Positions 47,358 through 57,435 of a stretch of DNA of 61,183 nt are shown piece by piece. A program made the position numbers and the translations under genes. The notes beneath the pieces are model-generated. The model ran no database searches and was not told the origin of the DNA. It was given only the letters and a program-made list of their open reading frames with translations. Each line of letters opens with the position of its first letter. Position 1 is the stretch's first letter. Origin of the DNA: an uncultured Erysipelotrichaceae bacterium (GTDB lineage: Bacteria > Bacillota_I > Bacilli_A > Erysipelotrichales > Erysipelotrichaceae); the NCBI GenBank assembly GCA_944325255.1, contig CALUZH010000020.1, positions 1-61,183 on the forward strand, written 5' to 3'.

Positions 47358-48194
47358 ATGATAAAGTGCGAAGAAGCCATAAGCAGGTTGAAGACTTATT
47401 TGAATGATGATTTTGATCTAAAGCTCTGGCAAGAATATATGGATGGCATCATTAAAGATTCTTCTAAACTTCTTTTGGATGAAACAAAAGGATATGATTT
47501 TGATAAACAATGTCTTCCTATCATTCAAAGAGCTCTTGATGATGATAGATTATGTCAAAGGATACTTGATAATTATCTTGAAATAACAGCTGACCTTGAT
47601 GATAAACTTATAAGTTTTTTCAAAAGAAGCGTCGATGTGAAGATCATCCTCTATCTTGGTCTTTGTAACGGCGCGGGCTGGGCCTTGGATCTTGATGATG
47701 AACATTATATTCTTTTGGGGATCGAAAAAATTATTGAGCTTGACTGGGGCGATAAGCCGCATCTTATAGATCTCATCTATCATGAGCTCGGTCATATCTA
47801 TCAAGACCAGTACGGCGCTAAGGTTGATAAGGAATTCAGGGATAAAGCCGATGCCTTGCTGTAGCAGCTTTATATCGAAGGTTTTGCTATGTATTTTGAA
47901 CAGTGTCTTAGCGGCGAAAAAGATCGTTTTCATCAGGAGAAAGACGGCTATAGCGAATATCTTGGCGCGCATCTTAAAGAACTAGCGCTAGACTTCTTGA
48001 ATGATCTATTAAAAGAAAGGCCGCAGCGTTATTTTGGCGATTGGTGTGATTATCATGGCTATGGGGATGCCGGCTATTATCTTGGCGCTTATTTTATGCA
48101 CTATATCATTAAAAAGACAGATCTTGATAGGGCTATGGATCTTGATATAAAAGAGCTCAAGGAACTCTATTTAGATTTTATCGATAGTCTATAG
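47358..48194 (+). pseudogene. Predicted zinc peptidase (HExxH) interrupted by an in-frame amber codon
   Basis: One frame runs from the ATG at 47358 to 48194 except for TAG at 47862-47864. Before the stop there is a zincin motif YHELGHIYQ (near residue 142). After it comes QLYIEGFAMYFEQCL, which supplies the downstream Glu expected as third zinc ligand in gluzincins. Both halves are well conserved in style, so this is one gene split by a recent nonsense change, perhaps from a Trp codon (TGG to TAG). The 101-residue downstream frame has its own ATG but no ribosome binding site. If read whole it would be 278 residues. The family resembles uncharacterised zinc-dependent peptidases. Confidence 0.75.
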
Positions 48195-48217
48195 GATCAA
48201 TCAGATAACTGAATAAT

Positions 48218-48262
48218 AAAATAGCTATCTTTTATAGATAACCTACATAAGATAGCTATTTT
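48218..48262. terminator. Bidirectional terminator between the split peptidase and proS
   Basis: AAAATAGCTATCTT / AAGATAGCTATTTT is a perfect 14-bp repeat with a 17-base loop between converging genes. A second hairpin AATAACTGC / GCAGTTATT (48274-48294) overlaps the proS stop codon and gives a good plus-strand T tail. Confidence 0.85.
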
Positions 48263-48289
48263 CAACAGTCTTAAATAACTGCTTGGCAG

Positions 48290-49990
48290 TTATTTTTTAA
48301 AAAGCGGATATTTTTTTAATTCATCAAGGATATTATCAAGAGGAATATCTTTGACTTCTTGGGTTTTTCGATCCTTCAGTTCCACAATACCTTCAAGGGC
48401 TTTTTTACCGACAGTTAATCGTAAAGGTATACCGATCAAATCTGCATCATTGAACTTAACTCCCGGTCTTTCATCGCGGTCATCCAGCAAGACATCAATA
48501 CCATTTTCTTGTAAAGTATCATAAAGCTTATTGGCAATACTTACTTGTTTTTCATCTTTGGTAATGGCGATGATTATTTCAAGTGGATAAGGAGCAATAT
48601 TTATAGGCCAAATAATGCCTTTATCATCATGATTTTGTTCAACGATGGCTGCCATGCATCGGCCAATACCGATGCCGTAAGAACCCATCCATACATCCTT
48701 GCTTTCATTATCTTTATTAAGATATGTCAAACCTAAGGCTTGCGAATATTTAGTGCCTAATTTAAAGATATTGCCGACTTCAATACCCTTGGTAAAAGAT
48801 AGGGGTTTGCCGCAATTTGGGCAAAGATCTCCCGGCATAGCTTGACGGATATCGGCAATATATTCAGCCTTAAAATCACTTTGGGCAACATCGATATAAT
48901 GATAGTCAGTCTTGTTGGCACCGGTAATAAAGTAATTCATCTTACTGACTTCATCATCCATAATCAAAGGACATTTTAAGCCGATTGGGCCGGCAAACCC
49001 AACTTTGGCTCCGGTTACTTCTTCAACAGTATCATTATCGGCCATTTCCACATTATCGGCCTTTAAGAGCTTTTGTAACTTGGTGACGGATACTTCCCGA
49101 TCGCCTCTTACCATAACTCCGTATATTTTATCATCAGCAGTGAAAATAAGAGTTTTGACAAAGTTATCTTTCGGTTTTTGCAGATATGCGCATACTTCTT
49201 CGATGCTTCCGGCATTGGGCGTATGAACAAGTTCTTTTTCCTTATAAATTAAGGGCATCGGCTTTTCCGTATTAACACATTGGCAAATCTCGAGATTGGA
49301 AGTATATCCGCATTCATCGCAATAACATACCGTATCTTCACCAATAGGGGTAATAGCTTGAAATTCTTCCGATAAAAGACCGCCCATGACTCCGGTATCG
49401 GCTTTTACGATACGATAGTTAATACCCATTTCGTCAAATGATTTTTTGTAGACATCCATCATTTGTTGATAAGAGACATCAAGGCCTTCGGCATCGGCAT
49501 CAAAACTATAGGCATCTTTCATAACAAATTCTTTAACTCTGATAAGTCCAAAGCGGGCTCGCGGTTCATCACGATATTTGGTTTGAAACTGATATAGATT
49601 AAAGGGCATATTCTTATAAGAACGAATCATTGATTTGGCTGCCAAAACAAAGAGCTCTTCATGTGTCGGACCTAAGACCATATCCTTGCCTGTACGGTCC
49701 TTTAAACGGAAAAGACTAGGTCCGAAGTTTTTCATGCGCCCGGATTTTTCATAATATTCTTGAGCAATCAAGGCCGGCATTTTAATTTCTTGACAATGGT
49801 ATTCTTCCATATGCCGACGAATGATATTTTGGATTTTTTCCTGAACTTTGAGGCCCATCGGCAACATCATATATATACCGGCACTGGTTTTTTTGATATA
49901 TCCGGCTTTTACGAGCAGGTTGCCGCTGATGGAATCTTCATCTTTGACATCTTCCCGCAAGGTATAAAAATAGGCATTTTTTAATTTCAT
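48290..49990 (-). CDS. proS: Prolyl-tRNA synthetase (bacterial type)
   Basis: This class II synthetase of 566 residues charges tRNA-Pro. Motifs include YMMLPMGLKVQEKIQNII (motif 1 region), LFRLKDRTGKDMVLGPTHEE and YQFQTKYRDEPRARFGLIRVKEFVMKDAYSFD (motif 2). The INS editing domain (about 220-400; KTLIFTADDKIYGVMVRGDRE) and a C-terminal anticodon domain ending in LKKYPLFKK are present. The bacterial ProRS layout with an INS editing domain is complete. A ribosome binding site (GAAAGGA) precedes the ATG. No T-box is upstream; guaB starts divergently about 100 bases away. Confidence 0.95.
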   Translation of the reverse strand: MKLKNAYFYTLREDVKDEDSISGNLLVKAGYIKKTSAGIYMMLPMGLKVQEKIQNIIRRHMEEYHCQEIKMPALIAQEYYEKSGRMKNFGPSLFRLKDRTGKDMVLGPTHEELFVLAAKSMIRSYKNMPFNLYQFQTKYRDEPRARFGLIRVKEFVMKDAYSFDADAEGLDVSYQQMMDVYKKSFDEMGINYRIVKADTGVMGGLLSEEFQAITPIGEDTVCYCDECGYTSNLEICQCVNTEKPMPLIYKEKELVHTPNAGSIEEVCAYLQKPKDNFVKTLIFTADDKIYGVMVRGDREVSVTKLQKLLKADNVEMADNDTVEEVTGAKVGFAGPIGLKCPLIMDDEVSKMNYFITGANKTDYHYIDVAQSDFKAEYIADIRQAMPGDLCPNCGKPLSFTKGIEVGNIFKLGTKYSQALGLTYLNKDNESKDVWMGSYGIGIGRCMAAIVEQNHDDKGIIWPINIAPYPLEIIIAITKDEKQVSIANKLYDTLQENGIDVLLDDRDERPGVKFNDADLIGIPLRLTVGKKALEGIVELKDRKTQEVKDIPLDNILDELKKYPLFKK

Positions 49991-50095
49991 AAAACGGTCC
50001 TTTCAACGACATGAATTATATCACAAATGCCTTTATTTTCGTGGCTTTTTAGTTGTTTATATGCTATCATATTTGAAAATGAAAGGAAAAATGTG

Positions 50096-51598
50096 ATGGC
50101 AAAATATTTTAAAGATGTTTCTCGTACTTTCAATGAATACCTTTTAGTGCCGGGTTATACTTCCCGTGACTGCACTCCTGATCGGGTTAGTTTAAGTACA
50201 CCTTTGGTACGTTTTCACAAAGGTGAAAAAAGTGAGATTGAATTAAAGATTCCGATGGTCTCGGCTATAATGCAATCGGTATCCGATGATAAAATGGCCA
50301 TTGCCTTGGCTAAAGAGGGTGGAATATCCTTTATTTACGGCTCGCAAAGTATTGAAGATGAGGCAGAGATGGTTCGCAATGTCAAAAAATACAAAGCCGG
50401 CTTCGTTATTTCGGATTCCAATGTTCGTCCGGATCAAAGTTTGCAAGAACTTTTGGCTATTATTGATAAAACCGGACACTCTACGGTAGCTGTTACCGAA
50501 GATGGTAAACCCCATGGCCGCCTCTTAGGCATTATTACCAGCCGTGATTATCGCCTTGGTCATGTTGATTTAAATGATCCGGTATCTAAGTATATGACGC
50601 CTTTAAAAGACTTGATCTATGGTCATGTATCACTGGATTTAAGTGACTGTAATGATTTAATTTGGGAGAAAAAGTTAAATACTTTACCGGTGGTTGATGA
50701 TGAAGGCAGTCTTGTCTATATGGTCTTCCGTAAAGACTATGATTCGCATAAGGATCATCCAAACGAATTGCTTGATGAACATAAGCGTTTTATGGTTGGC
50801 GCCGGTATCAACAGCCGTGATTATGAACAAAGAGTTCCGGCTTTGGTTGAGGCCGGTGTCGATGTCTTATGTATCGATTCTTCGGAAGGCTTCTCGGATT
50901 TCCAAAAAGATACTTTGGCCTGGATTCATAATAAATATAACGGCAAAGTTAAAGTTGGTGCCGGTAATGTGGTGGATGCCGAAGGCTTCCGTTTCTTGGC
51001 TGATGCCGGAGCTGACTTTGTCAAGATCGGTATCGGCGGCGGTTCAATTTGTATAACCAGAGAAACAAAGGGCATTGGCCGGGGCCAGGCGACAGCTGTA
51101 ATCGATGTAGCTAAGGCTCGGGATGAATATTTTGAAGAGACTGGCATCTATGTGCCGATTTGTTCAGACGGCGGTATCGTCTTTGACCATCACATTTCTT
51201 TGGCCTTGGCTATGGGCGCTGACTTCGTCATGCTTGGCCGCTACTTCTCCCGTTTTGAAGAATCGCCGACATCCAAAATTATGATTAACGGTTCATATTA
51301 TAAAGAATATTGGGGTGAAGGTTCTAATCGGGCCCGCAACTGGCAAAGATATGATATGGGCGGACAAAAGAAACTTTCTTTTGAAGAGGGCGTTGACTCC
51401 TATGTTCCTTATGCCGGTCTTTTAAAAGACAATGTTGCCGTTACGACAGCTAAAATTAAATCGACGATGTGCAATTGCGGAGCCTTGACGATTAAGGAGC
51501 TCCAACAAAAAGCTAAATTTACTTTGGTATCTTCGACTTCTATCGTTGAAGGCGGAGCCCATGATGTCATCGTCAAAAACGCCAATAAGAGCAACTAA
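50096..51598 (+). CDS. guaB: Inosine-5'-monophosphate dehydrogenase
   Basis: This enzyme of 500 residues oxidises IMP to XMP in guanine nucleotide synthesis. It has a TIM barrel with an inserted CBS pair (about 100-225; [33 protein letters not shown]). The catalytic Cys loop is [24 protein letters not shown], and the flap has [14 protein letters not shown] (Arg-Tyr dyad). The start is the ATG giving [12 protein letters not shown], preceded by AAAGG; upstream frames lack a site. TATCAT with TG upstream (50062-50070) is a possible extended -10. Confidence 0.94.
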   Translation: MAKYFKDVSRTFNEYLLVPGYTSRDCTPDRVSLSTPLVRFHKGEKSEIELKIPMVSAIMQSVSDDKMAIALAKEGGISFIYGSQSIEDEAEMVRNVKKYKAGFVISDSNVRPDQSLQELLAIIDKTGHSTVAVTEDGKPHGRLLGIITSRDYRLGHVDLNDPVSKYMTPLKDLIYGHVSLDLSDCNDLIWEKKLNTLPVVDDEGSLVYMVFRKDYDSHKDHPNELLDEHKRFMVGAGINSRDYEQRVPALVEAGVDVLCIDSSEGFSDFQKDTLAWIHNKYNGKVKVGAGNVVDAEGFRFLADAGADFVKIGIGGGSICITRETKGIGRGQATAVIDVAKARDEYFEETGIYVPICSDGGIVFDHHISLALAMGADFVMLGRYFSRFEESPTSKIMINGSYYKEYWGEGSNRARNWQRYDMGGQKKLSFEEGVDSYVPYAGLLKDNVAVTTAKIKSTMCNCGALTIKELQQKAKFTLVSSTSIVEGGAHDVIVKNANKSN

Positions 51599-51611
51599 AT
51601 TTAAAATATTA

Positions 51612-51640
51612 ACGGGAAGCAAGAGCTTCCCGTATTATTT
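51612..51640. terminator. Bidirectional terminator guaB / rnhC
   Basis: ACGGGAAGC / GCTTCCCGT (9 bp) with an AAGA loop and AT-rich flanks lies between converging genes. It touches the rnhC stop codon. Confidence 0.88.
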
Positions 51641-52477
51641 TAATTTTTCGGTATTTTTAAAATGCAATTTGGCGACTTCGTTTAGTCTTTGTCTGCCGTA
51701 TTTTTCAACAAATATTTTGGCATCTTCATCAACTAAATCGCCGGCGCCTTTATGAAAATTAAGATTATAGGCCTTAGCCATTTTATCCATCGTATCGATA
51801 AAGCCAAAACGGGCAATTATGGAGGCACAGGCTACGGCGATATATTTATCTTCAGCCTTGGTTTCAAAGATGAGGTCGCGATAAACTTCTTTTTCATTTA
51901 AAAGATAGCGGAAATAAATGTCTTTGGCAACAAATTGATCGACATAGGCAGCCTTGGGAATTTGATAACCTTTATGCAAAAGATTGATATAGGCTTGATT
52001 GTGCATTTTGGCTTTGATGGCGACCATATTATTGTTTTTTTGAACTTCATTATATTGTTTATTGCTTAAAATCAAGAGGGAATAGGCCAATTTATCCATT
52101 AATAGGGGAGCTAATTCCCTTATTTGTTTATCGCTCATCTTTTTGGAATCGGCAATATGATATTCCTTCAAAAAAGCAAAGTCTTCAGCCTTGACAATAC
52201 AGGCACAGACACAAACCGGACCAAAATAATCGCCGGTACCCACTTCATCCGAACCGGCCTGATCATTTATTTTTTGCGGTATGAAAGAAATGGCATACAC
52301 ATTGGCATCTTTGCCTTGGAATACCGTTTTATCATTTTGATAAATCGTAATTGTACAATCCGTTAATTTTATTTGGGTATCGACATAGGGATTATTGACA
52401 GGAACCATATGATCTTTAAATTTGTTTTTTATCTCATTAATGGTTTTTTTGTCTAGTTTTAAGCTTATGGAATTCAT
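51635..52477 (-). CDS. rnhC: Ribonuclease HIII
   Basis: This protein of 280 residues removes RNA from RNA-DNA hybrids. An N-terminal TBP-like substrate-binding domain (1-90) precedes the RNase HII/HIII domain with AGSDEVGTGDYFGPVCVCAC (Asp-Glu pair), IADSKKMSDKQI and a later Asp-containing KAEDKYIAVACASIIARF. The N-terminal domain and GTGD form distinguish it from HII. A clear AAAGGA site precedes the ATG. In Bacillus, rnhC also lies near cvpA-like, mutS2 and uvrC genes, as here. Confidence 0.94.
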   Translation of the reverse strand: MNSISLKLDKKTINEIKNKFKDHMVPVNNPYVDTQIKLTDCTITIYQNDKTVFQGKDANVYAISFIPQKINDQAGSDEVGTGDYFGPVCVCACIVKAEDFAFLKEYHIADSKKMSDKQIRELAPLLMDKLAYSLLILSNKQYNEVQKNNNMVAIKAKMHNQAYINLLHKGYQIPKAAYVDQFVAKDIYFRYLLNEKEVYRDLIFETKAEDKYIAVACASIIARFGFIDTMDKMAKAYNLNFHKGAGDLVDEDAKIFVEKYGRQRLNEVAKLHFKNTEKLK

Positions 52478-52566
52478 ATAATCCTTTCTTACTTGTGACT
52501 TAAATATCTTAGCACGGATATTGTAAAAAAGGGCTTATTCTTTTAAAATTATGAAAGAAAGTAGAG

Positions 52567-53214
52567 ATGATTATGACGATACCAAACGCTTTTTTTATAG
52601 TAATAGATATTTTGATTATCGGACTTTATCTTTTTATGATCTGGCGAGCCTACAAACATGGTTTTGTCTTTGAACTATTAAGCTTTCTCGGCTTTGTTTT
52701 GGCTTTTTTTGCTGCTTGGTTTATATCACCGATTCTGGCTGAACATTTTCCGCTTTTAGCACCTGATCCGACGACTTATCTTTCCGAGCAGTTTATTGTG
52801 TTTTTAGCGGCGCCTTTAATCAATATATTAGTTTGGTTTGTGCTGATCTTGATCTTGATTAAGATTATCTGTGCTTTAATATTGCCGATCTTTAAATTGG
52901 TATCGAAAATTCCGGTATTGGGCTTTGTCAATCGTTTGGCCGGTTCACTTTTTGGCATTATCAATGCTACGGTTTGGGTTTTAATATTATCGATGTTTTT
53001 ATCCTTGCCGCTTATTGAAAACGGAATGGAAGTTAGAGAAAATACCGTGATTAAATATGTTGGCGAACTTACTGACCAAACTTTATTATTTGTTAGTGAA
53101 CATGTTGATTTAGAGGCAATTGAAAAGATAATCGGTCAAGAGATTAATGATGTTGATTCGGCCCGTGATATTTTTGAAGCATGGTTGGCCGAACAGGGGA
53201 TAGTTAATGAATAA
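52567..53214 (+). CDS. CvpA-family membrane protein
   Basis: This protein of 215 residues has four hydrophobic segments within the first 145 residues and a cytoplasmic helical tail. Phrases such as YKHGFVFELLSFLGFVLAFF and VNRLAGSLFGIINATVWVLILS are typical of CvpA/YshB proteins. Function is unknown in Bacillota. The 3' end overlaps mutS2 by 8 bases. Either ATG at 52567 or 52573 could be used. Confidence 0.85.
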   Translation: MIMTIPNAFFIVIDILIIGLYLFMIWRAYKHGFVFELLSFLGFVLAFFAAWFISPILAEHFPLLAPDPTTYLSEQFIVFLAAPLINILVWFVLILILIKIICALILPIFKLVSKIPVLGFVNRLAGSLFGIINATVWVLILSMFLSLPLIENGMEVRENTVIKYVGELTDQTLLFVSEHVDLEAIEKIIGQEINDVDSARDIFEAWLAEQGIVNE

Positions 53215-55480
53215 TGATAATTACCGTGGTCTTGAACTAGATCAGGTCCTTTTGAATGTCAGTCGTCATTGCGCTTTTGAAGCCTCTAAAGAGGCTTTAT
53301 TAAATAGCTCAGTTATTTATAATCCTTTGCTTATCAAACGTAACTTGCAAATGACTCAAGAGGCTTTAAAACTTTTAGATCGGGATATCAATGTCGATTT
53401 TTCAGTAGTTCAGGATATTCGTTATGCCTTAGATAAAAGTCTTAAGGGACAGACTTTAAATGCAATGGAATTATTAGCTTGTCTTAATTTCCATAATCAT
53501 TGCCGGCGTATTAAAAAAATCTTTTTTGCCGTCAATGATTTAGATGCCCTTCATGAATATGTTGATGCCTTGAATATTGATGAAAAAACTTATGCAACTA
53601 TATCCATGATGCTTGACAACAATGGTCAAATAAAGCGTCAGGCTTCCAAGCTCTTGAGTGAACTTTTTGACCGCGATGAATCCTTGAATCATGAATTGCA
53701 AAGCAAAGCCAAAAGTTTTATCAATGAGCATAGTGCTTCCTTGCAAGAAGATAATATTTATTTCCGTGATGACCGCATGGCCTTTCTTTTGAAAAATTCC
53801 GATAAAAATAAATATGGCGGATTGCATCATGGTCAAAGCGCATCGGGGCTTGCTTCTTATGTAGAACCGCGTGAGTTTATTGATTTGAATAATGCCAAAG
53901 TCGATATTCGTGATGCCAAAGCTAAAGAAATCGAACGGCTTTTGAAGCTTATGAGTTCATATATTGCCCAAAGCGCCAATCTCTATATCCATAACTTTGA
54001 TACTTTTATTGTCCTTGATAATATTTTTGCCAAGGCCCGGTATGGTCAGGAATGTGACGGTACATTGGCTAAACTTACGGATGACCGGCATTTATATATG
54101 GAAAATATCGCTCATCCTTTAATTGATAAAAATAAGGTTGTTCGCAACACTTATGAATTGAAGAATGAATATCATGGTATTCTTATCACCGGGGCCAATA
54201 CCGGCGGTAAAACGGTATCATTAAAAGTTATCGGTTTGGCGGTATTAATGACATATTTGGGTATACCCTTACCTTGCGATCGGGCCCAAATTCCTTTATT
54301 TGATGCGGTTTTGGTGGATATTGATGACAATCAATCATTGGAAAGTTCACTCTCTACTTTTTCTTCGCAATTAGTAAAATTAAATGAACTATTCAAAAGA
54401 ATGAGTGATAAATCGCTTATCTTGATTGATGAATTGGGCAATGGTACCGATCCTAAACAGGCTCAAGCCTTATCCATTGCCATCGTCGATAAATTATTAA
54501 TGAGCTCTTGTCGCTTTGTTTTGACAACCCATTTTGAAGAATTAAAAAATTATGCTCTCACCTGTCATGATATTTTAGTATCGTCAGTTAGTTTTGATTC
54601 CGCAAAATTGATGCCGACCTATCATTATCTTGAAAATTCATTGGGTTCATCAAATGCTTTGGAGATTGCTGCCTTTTATTTGGATGATAAATCATTAATT
54701 GCTAAAGCTGAAACTTATTTAAAAGAGAATGCTGCCAAGCAAGAAAAAATGATGCGGGAACTGGAAAAAAAGCTTGCCGAAAATGACAAATTAAAAGCCG
54801 AATTAAATACCTTAATTCAAGAAAATGAGCAATTAAAGACGCAATATGAAGAAAAGTATGCGGCTTTTGAAGCAAAGAAAGATGAGCTTTTGAAAAACTA
54901 TAATGAGCGTTTAAATAATTTTATTGATAGTCAAAAGAAAGAAGTCAAGAAACTATTAGCTTCCTGGAATAAGGAACATAAAAATCCGGATATTCTTAAT
55001 AAATTAGATACTTATAAAGTTCAAGAAAATAAACAAGAATTAAGCAATGAAAATTTAAAAGTAGGCGATGATGTGAGGATGGAAAACGCCGAACAGGTAG
55101 GCACCATTATTGCCATTAACGGCAATCAAGCAGAGATTTCCTTAAATGGTTTAAGAGTTAAAACCAAACTTAGTTCCTTAACTAAAATGCCTAAGCAAAA
55201 AGTCAGCAATAAAACGCATTTTGAGCGTAAACCGCGAGCCAAGAAGGAAGTGGTATTGGTTGGCATGCGGGTCGAAGAAGCCTTGCCATTAATGGAAAAG
55301 TATCTGGATGATGCCTATGCTTCCAAGATGAGCCAAGTCCGCATTGTTCATGGTATTGGAACCGGTACCTTACGTAAGGCTATTCATGAAAAGCTTAAAA
55401 AATTACGCTTTGTCAAAGAATACCATTTGGCCGATTATTATGACGGCGGTTCGGCAGTTACTATTGTGGAGTTTAAGTAA
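53207..55480 (+). CDS. mutS2: MutS2 ATPase with Smr nuclease domain
   Basis: This MutS-family protein of 757 residues is associated with suppression of recombination and with rescue of collided ribosomes. It has core/clamp domains (1-290), an ATPase with Walker A ITGANTGGKTVSLK (about 326) and Walker B SLILIDELGNGTD, then a long coiled coil (about 505-580). A KOW-like segment (VGDDVRMENAEQVG) and a C-terminal Smr domain (VGMRVEEALPLMEKYLDDAY...VHGIGTGTLRKAIHEKL) follow. It abuts uvrC (1-base overlap). polX and zapA, neighbours in Bacillus, are absent. Confidence 0.95.
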   Translation: MNNDNYRGLELDQVLLNVSRHCAFEASKEALLNSSVIYNPLLIKRNLQMTQEALKLLDRDINVDFSVVQDIRYALDKSLKGQTLNAMELLACLNFHNHCRRIKKIFFAVNDLDALHEYVDALNIDEKTYATISMMLDNNGQIKRQASKLLSELFDRDESLNHELQSKAKSFINEHSASLQEDNIYFRDDRMAFLLKNSDKNKYGGLHHGQSASGLASYVEPREFIDLNNAKVDIRDAKAKEIERLLKLMSSYIAQSANLYIHNFDTFIVLDNIFAKARYGQECDGTLAKLTDDRHLYMENIAHPLIDKNKVVRNTYELKNEYHGILITGANTGGKTVSLKVIGLAVLMTYLGIPLPCDRAQIPLFDAVLVDIDDNQSLESSLSTFSSQLVKLNELFKRMSDKSLILIDELGNGTDPKQAQALSIAIVDKLLMSSCRFVLTTHFEELKNYALTCHDILVSSVSFDSAKLMPTYHYLENSLGSSNALEIAAFYLDDKSLIAKAETYLKENAAKQEKMMRELEKKLAENDKLKAELNTLIQENEQLKTQYEEKYAAFEAKKDELLKNYNERLNNFIDSQKKEVKKLLASWNKEHKNPDILNKLDTYKVQENKQELSNENLKVGDDVRMENAEQVGTIIAINGNQAEISLNGLRVKTKLSSLTKMPKQKVSNKTHFERKPRAKKEVVLVGMRVEEALPLMEKYLDDAYASKMSQVRIVHGIGTGTLRKAIHEKLKKLRFVKEYHLADYYDGGSAVTIVEFK

Positions 55481-57234
55481 TGATTAATATCAAAGATAAG
55501 CTTTTGACATTGCCGAAAAAACCGGGCTGTTACCTGATGAAAGACCGGGATAATAAGATTATCTATGTCGGTAAGGCCATCAATCTTAAAAATCGGGTCA
55601 ATTCTTACTTTCGGGGAGCTCATGATTATAAGACGACTAAACTTGTATCACATATAGCCGATTTTGATTATATTGTCACCAAAAGCGAAAAAGAAGCTTT
55701 AATCTTGGAATATAACCTTATTAAAGAATATGATCCTGAATATAATATCGTTTTTAAAGATGATAAGTCTTATCCTTATATCCTTTTAAGCGATGATGAT
55801 GCCCCTTATTGTTCGGTGGTTCGTCTTAAGAAAAACAGCAAGTATAAAGGTCATCTTTTCGGTCCTTATCCCGATGTTATGGCAGCCCGCAATGCCGTTG
55901 ATATGATCAATAAACTTTTTATGACCCGCAAGTGCGAACATTTAAAAAAAGATCTTTGTCTTTATTATCATATCGGCCAATGTCCGGGCTATTGCAAATT
56001 CAGTATTGATCAAAAGGAAACCTCAGCCATTAAGGATAAGATTCAGCGTTTTTTAAATGGTGATGTCACGTTTATTACCAATGATATCAAAGATAAGCTA
56101 AATGTTGCTGCCCGGGATTTAAATTATGAAAAAGCGATAGAATATCGGGACTTGTTGGCTGATATTGAACATATCAGTTTAAAACAGGATGTGCAAATCG
56201 GAAGCAAAGAGACCTTTGATGTCTTTGCCTATGCTGTGGAAGACGGCTATATCGCTATTGTGGCGCTGTTTATTAAACATGGGAGACTCTTAAATTCCCA
56301 TCGTTATATTGATTATCTGGTAGGGGATGTCGAAAACTTTGTCTCCTCTTATATTTATCAATTTTATACCATTAATCCTCATCCCAAATGCTTATATGTC
56401 GCAAATAAACTTTTGCCTTTTTTAAATAACGGTTTTGATTTTCCGGTCAAGACGGTGAGCAAGGGACATAAAAGAGCCTTGATTAAACAGGCTGAAGAAA
56501 ATGCCCGAACCTTCCTTATCCAGCATAAGTCGATCATCCAAAAAAGTGATCGTTATTATGAAGATATTGCTAATGAACTGCAAAGGATATTTCATAAGGT
56601 ACCGAAAAGAATTGAACTTTTCGATAATTCCCATACGGCCGGGCATGAAACTGTTGCCGCTATGGTCGTTTTTGAAAATTTGAAACCGGCAAAAAATGAA
56701 TATCGTCTCTATAAGCTTGAAGACAGCAATGATGATTTAAAATCGATGCATGAAGTTTTATACCGCCGCTATTTTCGGGTATTGAAAGATAATCTTAAAA
56801 GACCTGATCTTTTGATCGTTGACGGTGCCAAGACCCAAATCAAGATTGCCAATGAGGTTATCGGAAGCCTAGGCATGGATATTCCGATTGTCGGTTTAGG
56901 CAAGGATGAACATCATAATACTGCCTATTTAATGGACAGTAAATATGAAATAATAGATGTAAATAAGGATTCCAATCTTTTCTTCTTTTTGACAAATATG
57001 CAAGATGAGGTTCACCGTTTTGCCATAAGCTACCATCGCAAATTGCGGGCTAAAGCGATGACCAGATCGCTTTTGGATGATGTGGAAGGTATCGGAGATA
57101 AACGTAAGACTGCTTTGCGCCGTCATTTTAAAACGATGGCCAATATTAAAGCGGCATCCTTGGAAGAATTGAATGAAGTATTACCGGACAAGGTTGCCCA
57201 AAATCTTTTTTCCAAAATCCACAAGGAGGACTAA
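55480..57234 (+). CDS. uvrC: Excinuclease ABC subunit C
   Basis: This nucleotide-excision repair nuclease of 584 residues has a GIY-YIG domain at the N-terminus (KPGCYLMKDRDNKIIYVGKA). A UVR helix pair (about 205-225, AARDLNYEKAIEYRDLLADI) and the RNase H-like second nuclease domain with LFDNSHTAGHETVAAMV follow, with DGAKTQIKIA further on. A C-terminal helix-hairpin-helix (DVEGIGDKRKTALRRHF) completes it. The length is normal. A strong GGAGG near the stop serves the small gene that follows. Confidence 0.95.
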   Translation: MINIKDKLLTLPKKPGCYLMKDRDNKIIYVGKAINLKNRVNSYFRGAHDYKTTKLVSHIADFDYIVTKSEKEALILEYNLIKEYDPEYNIVFKDDKSYPYILLSDDDAPYCSVVRLKKNSKYKGHLFGPYPDVMAARNAVDMINKLFMTRKCEHLKKDLCLYYHIGQCPGYCKFSIDQKETSAIKDKIQRFLNGDVTFITNDIKDKLNVAARDLNYEKAIEYRDLLADIEHISLKQDVQIGSKETFDVFAYAVEDGYIAIVALFIKHGRLLNSHRYIDYLVGDVENFVSSYIYQFYTINPHPKCLYVANKLLPFLNNGFDFPVKTVSKGHKRALIKQAEENARTFLIQHKSIIQKSDRYYEDIANELQRIFHKVPKRIELFDNSHTAGHETVAAMVVFENLKPAKNEYRLYKLEDSNDDLKSMHEVLYRRYFRVLKDNLKRPDLLIVDGAKTQIKIANEVIGSLGMDIPIVGLGKDEHHNTAYLMDSKYEIIDVNKDSNLFFFLTNMQDEVHRFAISYHRKLRAKAMTRSLLDDVEGIGDKRKTALRRHFKTMANIKAASLEELNEVLPDKVAQNLFSKIHKED

Positions 57235-57237
57235 ATG

Positions 57238-57399
57238 ATGTTAGATGATTTAAATGATTATATTTCATTGCTTGTACTGGTTTTTATCAGCTTATTTTCT
57301 TTAAGAATCTTTATCGGAATGCTTTTCACTAATGAAGAAACAAGAAACGGCTCAATATTAAAGAAATTTTATAATTATTCGGACAACGAAGACGAATAA
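57238..57399 (+). CDS. Small single-span membrane peptide
   Basis: This reading frame encodes 53-54 residues (ATG at 57235 or 57238). It has an acidic start (MLDDLNDY), one hydrophobic helix (ISLLVLVFISLFSLRIFIGMLF) and an acidic tail ending SDNEDE. AAGGAGGA at about 57223-57230 has ideal spacing to 57238, so it is very likely translated. It is coupled to uvrC. I recognise no family. Confidence 0.6.
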   Translation: MLDDLNDYISLLVLVFISLFSLRIFIGMLFTNEETRNGSILKKFYNYSDNEDE

Positions 57400-57435
57400 T
57401 TAAGGATTTTAAAAGCCTCGGTTCAATAATAAATT

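Noticed and set aside
47862-47864. Pyrrolysine or another recoded amber codon
   Set aside because: No pyl genes or readthrough context are visible and other genes stop at TAG normally, so a nonsense mutation is simpler. The point is kept as a finding to be checked.
53207-55480. MutS mismatch-repair protein
   Set aside because: The N-terminal mismatch-recognition domain is missing and a C-terminal Smr domain is present, so it is MutS2.
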